DNA of 11,432 nucleotides from an uncultured Microcoleaceae cyanobacterium (GTDB taxonomy: Bacteria; Cyanobacteriota; Cyanobacteriia; Cyanobacteriales; Microcoleaceae): positions 1 through 11,432 of the forward strand of contig CALKCV010000287.1 in the NCBI GenBank assembly GCA_938083405.1. Reading direction: 5' to 3'. The notes under the pieces were generated by a model. That model saw only the letters and a program-made list of their open reading frames with translations, did not search any database and was not told where the DNA came from. The position numbers and the translations under genes are program-made. Below, one piece after another: positions 6,988 to 11,432 of the stretch. Each line of letters starts with the position of its first letter. Within the stretch, counting starts at the first letter, position 1.

Positions 6988-6995
6988 CTCCTCTC
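6988..6995 (-). promoter_or_regulatory. Shine-Dalgarno of the hemerythrin gene
   Basis: GAGAGGAG on the minus strand lies six nt before the ATG at 6979-6981. It decides this start over the in-frame TTG at 7017. Confidence 0.8.
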
Positions 6996-7018
6996 TATAT
7001 TGCAGTTTGTTTGCCAAT

Positions 7019-7073
7019 TTTTGTTTGGCAATTTAAACTTCTGGACGCTTATTTATTAGTTTGCCAAACAAAA
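7019..7073. promoter_or_regulatory. Inverted repeat, candidate operator of the hemerythrin gene
   Basis: TTTTGTTTGGCAA (7019-7031) and TTGCCAAACAAAA (7061-7073) are perfect 13-bp reverse complements, 29 bp apart. A third near-copy, TTTGTTTGCCAA, lies at 7006-7017, one base different over 12. The set lies 25-92 bp upstream of the hemerythrin ATG. A dimeric regulator site is plausible; the regulator is unknown. Confidence 0.45.
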
Positions 7074-7080
7074 TGCTCAA
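7053..7080 (-). promoter_or_regulatory. Candidate hemerythrin promoter
   Basis: On the minus strand TTGAGC (7075-7080) is followed after 16 bp by TAATAA (7053-7058). The right arm of the inverted repeat fills the spacer, where a bound protein could block RNA polymerase. The -10 match is weak, so the call is tentative. Confidence 0.3.
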
Positions 7081-7330
7081 CCGAGTTCCTCCTAGAGGCA
7101 TAATTTATCTCAAATTTTATTTCTTACCAAAGAGGGGTCTGCAATTAAACCGTTTCCGCTATATTTTAACTCTCTTTATTAATGGCTTCATAGTCATAAC
7201 GACTCCTTCAAGTCAGAAAACTCCCCGTTGTTTCCATGAATATGCGCTCCAAACAGCGGTTTGAGAAAGTTAAAAACAACAGCTAATCCTTTCGACAAAA
7301 AAAATTTAACCGAAGATAGAGAAAAAAAGG

Positions 7331-7359
7331 TTGACAACAGCGTTCGGTCTATGATAGGA
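7331..7359 (+). promoter_or_regulatory. Candidate promoter of the DJ-1/PfpI gene
   Basis: A perfect TTGACA lies at 7331-7336. The 17-bp spacing leads to ATAGGA (7354-7359), a poor -10, while the better TATGAT (7350-7355) is only 13 bp away. The -35 is clear and the -10 is not; an activator or alternative sigma factor is possible. Confidence 0.4.
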
Positions 7360-7407
7360 GATAGCCTCAAGACGATTTATTAAAGACTGAAATAGTTAAC
7401 TCAATTC

Positions 7408-7413
7408 AGGAGG
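7408..7413 (+). promoter_or_regulatory. Strong Shine-Dalgarno of the DJ-1/PfpI gene
   Basis: A perfect AGGAGG lies seven nt before ATG 7421-7423. It is the strongest ribosome site in the window and fixes the start. Confidence 0.9.
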
Positions 7414-7420
7414 AGAAAAA

Positions 7421-8113
7421 ATGCCCCAGCAATACCAAATCGGGTTAATAATTTATCCCGACATGACTCCACTCGACATTATTGGTCCTCACCAAGTCTT
7501 CAGTTTCATACCCGACGCGCAAGTACATCTGCTCTGGAAAGCGATCGAACCAGTGCGCAGCGATAACGGTTTGACTGTTATGCCCACAATGACTTTCGAT
7601 CGCTGTCCGGCATTAGATGTAATCTGCGTTCCCGGGGGTCAGGGGAAAGCTGCTCTGATGCTGGACGAGGGAGTTTTAGAGTTTTTACGAGAGCAAGGAA
7701 AAACCGCAAAGTATGTAACTTCGGTTTGCACTGGCTCTATGATTTTAGCGGCAGCAGGACTGCTTCAGGGTTATCGGGCCGCGACTCACTGGATGTTTCG
7801 CGACCAGTTAGCCCTGCTGGGAGTGGAAGTAGTATCGGAACGGGTGGTAGTCGATCGCAACCGAATTACCGGCGGGGGCGTCACTGCCGGTATTGACTTC
7901 GGTCTGGTGGTGGCAAGTCACCTTTGCGGAGAAGAAACTGCCAAAACCATCCAGCTTGCTTTGGAATATAACCCCGCACCACCTTTTGATGCGGGTTCCC
8001 CAGAAAAAGCCGATCCTGCTTTAGTAGAAGCGGTCAAGGCATTGGGCAAAGAACTTTTCGAAATATCTCTGCAAGCTACCAAGGAGGCTGCTAGTCGGTT
8101 AACTCCTTCGTAG
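7421..8113 (+). CDS. DJ-1/PfpI family protein, isonitrile hydratase-like
   Basis: This 230-residue protein belongs to the DJ-1/PfpI superfamily. Its nucleophile-elbow motif SVCTGSMILAAAGLL places Cys103 as the catalytic cysteine, next to Thr104. Asp19 in TPLDIIGP, together with RAATHW (His123) and GGGVTAGIDFG (151-161), fits the branch that contains isonitrile hydratase of Pseudomonas. There Asp17, Cys101 and Thr102 are essential; the same three residues occur here with a constant offset of two. The enzyme would hydrate isonitriles to N-substituted formamides in the cytoplasm, but many relatives with this signature have no proven substrate. It has no cyanide or isonitrile neighbour. It is monocistronic and convergent with the TonB-like gene. 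The TAG stop codon (8111-8113) lies within the left arm of a palindromic repeat. Confidence 0.88.
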   Translation: MPQQYQIGLIIYPDMTPLDIIGPHQVFSFIPDAQVHLLWKAIEPVRSDNGLTVMPTMTFDRCPALDVICVPGGQGKAALMLDEGVLEFLREQGKTAKYVTSVCTGSMILAAAGLLQGYRAATHWMFRDQLALLGVEVVSERVVVDRNRITGGGVTAGIDFGLVVASHLCGEETAKTIQLALEYNPAPPFDAGSPEKADPALVEAVKALGKELFEISLQATKEAASRLTPS

Positions 8114-8166
8114 TAATCGCGCTCTGCGATTTAGATAGATGAATCGCAGAGCGCGATTACTACGAA
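8107..8166. repeat. Palindromic interspersed repeat, copy 2
   Basis: The arms 8107-8131 and 8142-8166 are perfect 25-bp reverse complements around a 10-nt loop. The outer part (GTAGTAATC) and the inner GATT equal copy 1 at 5816-5871, but the 9-bp core is GCGCTCTGC in place of GCAAAGCGC. It separates two convergent genes and supplies the stop of the DJ-1 gene. No T-run follows, so termination is uncertain. Confidence 0.85.
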
Positions 8167-8173
8167 CCTTGGA

Positions 8174-8203
8174 TGAATCGCTTTAGCGATCGCTACGAAC
8201 CTT
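8174..8203. repeat. Degenerate partial copy of the palindromic repeat
   Basis: ATCGCT and AGCGAT form a small palindrome at about 8176-8189, followed by a HIP1 site and CTACGAACCTTG. TACGAACCTTG also follows copy 2 (8161-8171), so an 11-bp direct repeat brackets this segment (second copy 8193-8203 with one difference at its first base). The TAG stop of the TonB-like gene (8193-8195) lies in it. Confidence 0.55.
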
Positions 8204-10280
8204 GACCGACGCATCCAGAATTGTTAAAACTAAAGGCATATTGATAAGCTTTAGATTTATCGCTGGTCTCGAAGGAGCGATCGCTAACCGCACTTAAAGC
8301 GGCTTCGTCTAAGATATCGCTGCCGCTTCCCAATAACAGTTTCGGTCCTTCGACAATTTCGCCGTCGGCATTTACTAATACTCCCACCAAGGCTTTACCA
8401 GTCAAATTCTCAGAGCAAGCGGCATCGGGATAAACGTCGGAGATATTGCTAGGAGTCATTAAGTTCCTTTCTTCTAAACCCAGAGCGATCGCCCATTCCA
8501 TATAAGCAACGCCGCCGTTTACTCCTAACCTCTCTTTGGAGCTAAAAACGCCCTCCCCCGCCGCATCCATTTGTTCTTGCTGGCGGCGATATTGCTCTAA
8601 TTTCGCCAATAACGAGCCTTTAAATTCTCCCTGTCGCTGGGTTGTCGGCGCTGTTGCTGGAGCTTCTTCAAATTCAGCCGCAGGCACTTCGATATTTATC
8701 GGCTCTTGGGTTGTAGCTGCTGCTACTTCCTGCTTTGGTGGAGTAGAGTTTTCTTGAGGAGGAGTAGCAACTACTTCTGGTTTGGGTTGGCGATCGCGTT
8801 CCAAACTCTCCAACAAAGAACCTTTAAACTCTTCCCGGGGAGTTTCTCGCACTGGAGAAGGTTCCACTGCCGGCGCTGTTTGCTGCACTGGAGAAGGTTC
8901 CACTTGGGGCGCTGTTTGTTGCACTGGAGAAGGTTCCACTTGGAGTGCCGTTTGTTGCACTGGAGAAGGTTCCACTTGCGGCGCTGTTTGTTGCACTGGA
9001 GAGGGTTCCACTTGGGGCGTAGCAGCAACGATCGGAGTCGGAGTTTGGACCGGTTCTGGTTTGGGAGTCGTTGCAACTTCTGGAGTTGAGGCAATTTGCC
9101 GCCGTTCTTCGCGCGCTCGCTCCAAACCTTCCAAGAGAGAGCCTTTGAATTCTCTTCGTTCTTCAACGGCGGGGGTAGGTTGTTGTACTTCTACCTCTAT
9201 TTCGGGACTGGCGGTCGGATTTTCTCGCGGTTCGACATTCGTTTGGGGTTGTCGAGTTTCTGGAATAACAACTGCCACTGGTTCTGGTTGCTGCGTTTGG
9301 TTCGCTAGACCTTGCCGCGCTTTGCTTTCCCGAATTTGCCTGGCTAGGGGACTTTCTGGCAGTCGATTAATTTTGGTCGGGTCTTGTTGGGCGGGAGTTG
9401 CCGGAGTTTGTACTCTCGCTGTTGCCGGAGTTTGCGTTCTTGCCGTAGGACTGGAGTTACTGGGGCCTGTAGCAATTTTATCCTGATATCGTTCCTGCGG
9501 TCGCCGCAAACCTTCCAACAGCGATCCTGTAAATTCTGTTGATGTAGAGTTGGAGTTGCCAGAGTCCGAACTCGGGTTTTGTGCGAATAAACCAGACTCG
9601 AAGACGTCGTCGCTTAAATTCAAACTGCGACGAATTTCTGCCTCAGTGGGGCCTTGGTTTTCCTCCGGCAAACTTGGCAAAGGAGGGAGGGTTGGCCGAT
9701 TCAAACTTGGCAGGGGCCTGCGATATGTTTCCAGGGGGGGAGGTGGCGAGGCTGGGGTCGTTCCTCGGGGAATGGAGTAGGAAAAATCATCTATCGGTGT
9801 TTGGTTGCGCGGCAGTCTCGATACCGAAGATGGAAAACTTTCTCGCCGGGGCAAGCGTACCGTGGGGCGCGTGGGAGGGCGATCGGGTATTTCATAGGAA
9901 GACGAAGACCTTCCCACTGAAGCTGTCGGTAGGTTGCTTACCGATGGTGTCGTTTGGGTGGACGACGGCAAACGAGGAAAAGATTCTTGTTGCCCGGGTA
10001 TTTCCGAGATGCCGGGGGGAGGCTGAATGTTTGAGAATGAGACATCCGGTTCCGTTTTCGGTTGCGGCAGGCGACTAATTTGTTCTGGGGTTAATTCTAC
10101 TAAGCCTACTGTCGGCGGCTGTTTTACTTGTTGGGAAAATAGGGATATGTTTGGCAGGTTGATGCCTAAGATGGCGTGGATGCCTACGGAGGCTAAGAAT
10201 GCCAGCCAAATTGGTTGTTGCCACGAGTCGTTACGGTACTCTCGGGTGTAGTTTGGGGTTAGTTCGGGGGAGTCGTACAT
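8193..10280 (-). CDS. TonB-like protein with long Pro-rich repetitive linker
   Basis: This 695-residue protein has TonB architecture: a short cytoplasmic end, one membrane helix at about 22-42 (PIWLAFLASVGIHAILGINL), about 540 residues of Pro/Gln/Ser/Thr-rich linker, and a C-terminal TonB_C-like domain at about 585-688. That domain shows DVYPDAA, then GKALVGVLVNADGEIV and SGSDILDEAALSAV, as in PF03544. TonB proteins carry energy from ExbB-ExbD to outer-membrane transporters; neither partner nor a receptor is nearby. The linker holds five 12-residue repeats (VEPSPVQQTAPQ, 424-483) and four copies of EFKGSLLxxL (at 249, 377, 484 and 552; the first has T for K). It is far longer than typical TonB (about 240-300 residues). 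I chose ATG 10278-10280 over a TTG seven codons upstream; no Shine-Dalgarno is visible. Cys622 and Cys690 could form a disulfide. The stop codon is in a repeat. Confidence 0.8.
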   Translation of the reverse strand: MYDSPELTPNYTREYRNDSWQQPIWLAFLASVGIHAILGINLPNISLFSQQVKQPPTVGLVELTPEQISRLPQPKTEPDVSFSNIQPPPGISEIPGQQESFPRLPSSTQTTPSVSNLPTASVGRSSSSYEIPDRPPTRPTVRLPRRESFPSSVSRLPRNQTPIDDFSYSIPRGTTPASPPPPLETYRRPLPSLNRPTLPPLPSLPEENQGPTEAEIRRSLNLSDDVFESGLFAQNPSSDSGNSNSTSTEFTGSLLEGLRRPQERYQDKIATGPSNSSPTARTQTPATARVQTPATPAQQDPTKINRLPESPLARQIRESKARQGLANQTQQPEPVAVVIPETRQPQTNVEPRENPTASPEIEVEVQQPTPAVEERREFKGSLLEGLERAREERRQIASTPEVATTPKPEPVQTPTPIVAATPQVEPSPVQQTAPQVEPSPVQQTALQVEPSPVQQTAPQVEPSPVQQTAPAVEPSPVRETPREEFKGSLLESLERDRQPKPEVVATPPQENSTPPKQEVAAATTQEPINIEVPAAEFEEAPATAPTTQRQGEFKGSLLAKLEQYRRQQEQMDAAGEGVFSSKERLGVNGGVAYMEWAIALGLEERNLMTPSNISDVYPDAACSENLTGKALVGVLVNADGEIVEGPKLLLGSGSDILDEAALSAVSDRSFETSDKSKAYQYAFSFNNSGCVGQGS
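8832..9011 (-). repeat. Five 36-bp coding minisatellite units
   Basis: Five in-frame units encode VEPSPVQQTAPQ and close variants. The middle copies are nearly identical at the DNA level, which points to recent expansion or homogenisation. The last unit drifts to VEPSPVRETPRE and runs straight into the third EFKGSLL motif. Confidence 0.85.
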
Positions 10281-10293
10281 GGGTTTTAGATCG

Positions 10294-10340
10294 ATTAACA
10301 ATTAACAATTAACAATTAACAATTAACAATTAACAATTAC
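10294..10340. repeat. Heptamer array D (ATTAACA units)
   Basis: Six perfect ATTAACA units (10294-10335) and a partial seventh begin 14 bp upstream of the ATG of the TonB-like gene. The array occupies the leader or promoter zone, and copy-number change could alter expression. Confidence 0.9.
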
Positions 10341-10359
10341 AAATTAAAAATCTTCCCAA

Positions 10360-10497
10360 TTGAGTCTGGGGTTTGGTCGATTAGTACGACAGGGGAAAAT
10401 CGCGAAGAGCCATGGCTACTTAGTAGTCGGGCTCGGCGGAATTAAAACAAAAATGTATTCTGGCGAAGGACCTGTATTAACGGTAATTCAGCAGTAA
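10360..10497 (+). pseudogene. Short orphan ORF or gene-end remnant between heptamer arrays
   Basis: One plus-strand frame is open from 10348 to a TAA at 10495-10497. A TTG at 10360 gives 45 residues (MSLGFGRLVRQGKIAK...) and an ATG at 10453 gives 14 (MYSGEGPVLTVIQQ). The composition, including GYLVVGLGGIKTK, looks protein-like, and the other plus-strand frames contain early stops. There is no Shine-Dalgarno sequence or promoter. Heptamer arrays D and E flank it closely. It reads like the 3' end of a gene whose body has been lost, or a small gene with a non-ATG start. I do not recognise the family. Confidence 0.3.
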
Positions 10498-10513
10498 AAT
10501 CTCAAGAATCCAG

Positions 10514-10555
10514 TAATTATTAATTATTAATTATTAATTATTAATTATTAATTAC
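10514..10555. repeat. Heptamer array E (TAATTAT units)
   Basis: Five perfect TAATTAT units (10514-10548) are followed by TAATTAC. The array encodes the last residues (V-I-N-N) and the TAA stop codon (10541-10543) of cobI on the minus strand. Confidence 0.9.
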
Positions 10556-11272
10556 TTTTATTATCATTAAGGAGAAATAGGATAGTTGTATTAAAGGGCG
10601 ATCGCCGAGACCTTTATAGATGGTTTGGGTTGGTAATGTTGCCCTTTCTACTACATAAGAGCGATCGAGTAAATTTTTTTGTTTTAAAATTTCCCATACT
10701 TGTTGGTAAACGGAACTGACCTTCATTAACACCACCACATCTGCCCAGTTTAGCGCGGATTCTAATTCTATTACATTATACAGGGCCGGAATAACTGCCA
10801 GCTTTTGGTCTCTAATTGTTAAAGGAACGCCCAAAGCTGCTACTGCTGCCATTGGCGAACATACTCCCGGGACAGTTTCTACTATTGCTTCTGGATGCTT
10901 TTTTTGCAAAGTTTGTGCCAAATAGGTGAAGGTGCTGTAAAAGCTGACATCTCCTTCGCAGACAAAAGCTACATCTCGTCCATTTTCGAGAATTTGCCAA
11001 ACCTCCTCGGCTGCCAACTCCCAGGCCCGAGTTAAAGTCTCTTCGTCTCGGACGTAGGGGAAGCTTAACGCTAATTTTATGGCATCTGGATGGAGCCACC
11101 CCGCGACTATTTGTTCGGCTATTCCTGGTTTGCCTCCCACTCCTGCGGGGAAGGCAACTACTGGGGCTGTTTTTAAGAGCCCCAGTCCTTTTAGGGTTAT
11201 TAATTCTGGGTCTCCAGGGCCTACGCTTATGCCGGTTAGGATGCCTTGAGTTGGGACTGGGGAATTTGTCAT
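10541..11272 (-). CDS. cobI: Precorrin-2 C20-methyltransferase
   Basis: This 243-residue SAM-dependent methyltransferase of the tetrapyrrole methylase family should methylate C20 of precorrin-2 (or cobalt-factor II) to give the tri-methylated intermediate of cobalamin synthesis. SVGPGDPELITLKG (16-29) is the N-terminal SAM-binding loop of CobI/CbiL. EGDVSFYSTF (106-115) is the signature that separates CobI from other cobalamin methylases, and VPGVCSP (134-140) and YFSLMII (232-238) follow. The length is normal for the family. The ATG at 11270-11272 is the only reasonable start; no clear Shine-Dalgarno is present. Sequence cannot settle cobalt-early versus cobalt-late use (CbiL or CobI). No other cobalamin gene or visible cobalamin riboswitch lies in the window, though only 160 bases upstream are shown. 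The last few residues and stop derive from heptamer array E. Confidence 0.92.
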   Translation of the reverse strand: MTNSPVPTQGILTGISVGPGDPELITLKGLGLLKTAPVVAFPAGVGGKPGIAEQIVAGWLHPDAIKLALSFPYVRDEETLTRAWELAAEEVWQILENGRDVAFVCEGDVSFYSTFTYLAQTLQKKHPEAIVETVPGVCSPMAAVAALGVPLTIRDQKLAVIPALYNVIELESALNWADVVVLMKVSSVYQQVWEILKQKNLLDRSYVVERATLPTQTIYKGLGDRPLIQLSYFSLMIIKVINN

Positions 11273-11296
11273 CGGTTGTTCGTTCTTATCTCATAT

Positions 11297-11343
11297 CAAT
11301 TAACAATTAACAATTAACAATTAACAATTAACAATTAACAATT
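11297..11343. repeat. Heptamer array F (CAATTAA units)
   Basis: Six perfect CAATTAA units (11297-11338) and a partial unit begin 24 bp upstream of the cobI ATG. This is the same unit and orientation as array D, which sits in the equivalent place before the TonB-like gene. Confidence 0.9.
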
Positions 11344-11344
11344 G

Positions 11345-11376
11345 GAAACCCGGTTTCTTCTGCGAAACCGGGTTTC
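11345..11376. repeat. Palindromic repeat GAAACCCGGTTTC
   Basis: GAAACCCGGTTTC (11345-11357) and GAAACCGGGTTTC (11364-11376) are perfect 13-bp reverse complements with a 6-nt loop. From memory, very similar elements are dispersed in intergenic DNA of many filamentous cyanobacteria. It begins two bases after array F ends. Confidence 0.8.
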
Positions 11377-11408
11377 TGGCCTCCGCATTTTTCCTAACCC
11401 CTGCACCG

Positions 11409-11422
11409 ATTGCTATAGCAAT
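11409..11422. repeat. 14-bp perfect palindrome
   Basis: ATTGCTATAGCAAT reads the same on both strands, with no loop. It could be a protein-binding site or the edge of another dispersed repeat; the window ends ten bases later. Confidence 0.4.
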
Positions 11423-11432
11423 TAGTAGGCGG

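Larger units (their letters stand above)
6982..7420. other. 439-bp divergent intergenic control region
   Basis: The left part holds the hemerythrin leader, inverted repeat and promoter candidate. The middle (about 7090-7310) shows only AT-rich sequence; a 67-codon open stretch from 7061 has no ribosome site and overlaps the inverted repeat. The right part holds the DJ-1 gene promoter candidate and its strong Shine-Dalgarno. Confidence 0.6.

Noticed and set aside
7061..7264. 67-codon plus-strand open frame in the divergent intergenic region
   Set aside because: No Shine-Dalgarno, overlaps the inverted repeat, and its product resembles no family I know.
5816..8166. Two copies of the palindrome considered as ends of a transposon
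   Set aside because: Each copy is itself a complete palindrome, the DNA between is two ordinary genes, and there is no transposase or target duplication.
8782..9486. Long plus-strand open frame opposite the TonB-like gene
   Set aside because: Its Gly/Thr/Cys-rich repetitive product is the complement of the Pro-rich linker repeats, with no ribosome site; the minus-strand gene has a membrane helix and TonB_C domain.
10294..10340. Short tandem array considered as CRISPR
   Set aside because: Units are 7 bp with no spacers and no cas genes; this is a heptamer STRR array.
11273..11432. Cobalamin riboswitch before cobI
   Set aside because: Only a heptamer array and a simple 13-bp palindrome are visible; no B12-box-like sequence was recognised, though the window ends 160 bases upstream.

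Overview
The window looks like part of a filamentous cyanobacterial chromosome. The octamer GCGATCGC (HIP1) occurs about twelve times in 11.4 kb, the intergenic DNA is filled with AT-rich heptamer arrays and long perfect palindromes typical of Oscillatoria/Microcoleus-like genomes, and the protein families (hybrid sensor kinases with PP2C outputs, slr1658/slr1659-type regulators, a cyanobacterial TonB-like protein) fit. The genus is an inference from style, not a match.

Layout. (1) 123-5499, minus strand: four closely spaced genes that read as one signalling operon transcribed from right to left. They encode a 1119-residue membrane protein (dCache sensor, HAMP, histidine kinase, receiver, PP2C/SpoIIE phosphatase), an ATP-binding RsbW/SiaB-like protein, a STAS-type anti-sigma-antagonist-like protein, and a soluble coiled-coil histidine kinase. 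Together they supply the phosphatase, kinase and switch protein of a partner-switching circuit, with two-component phosphotransfer built in at the top. (2) 5500-5955: a non-coding stretch with a promoter candidate for that operon, a heptamer array, a long palindromic repeat and a strong terminator. (3) 5956-6981, minus: a hemerythrin HHE-domain protein, divergent across a 439-bp control region from (4) 7421-8113, plus: a DJ-1/PfpI protein resembling isonitrile hydratase. (5) 8193-10280, minus: a TonB-like protein with a very long Pro-rich linker holding two kinds of internal repeat. (6) 10541-11272, minus: cobI, precorrin-2 C20-methyltransferase of cobalamin synthesis.

Repeats have shaped the gene ends. 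Six arrays of one 7-bp unit (RTTAATT or its complement) lie between genes; because 7 is not a multiple of 3 and the unit carries TAA on both strands, each array stops translation in all six frames. The stop codons of the soluble kinase gene and of cobI lie inside such arrays. The stop codons of the DJ-1 gene and the TonB-like gene lie inside CGTAG-bearing palindromic repeats. A further tandem and palindromic repeat has entered the ATPase domain of the big hybrid kinase without breaking the frame.

The most interesting system is the kinase-receiver-phosphatase protein feeding a partner switch. Its dCache domain also carries a residue pattern like that of amino-acid-binding dCache sensors.
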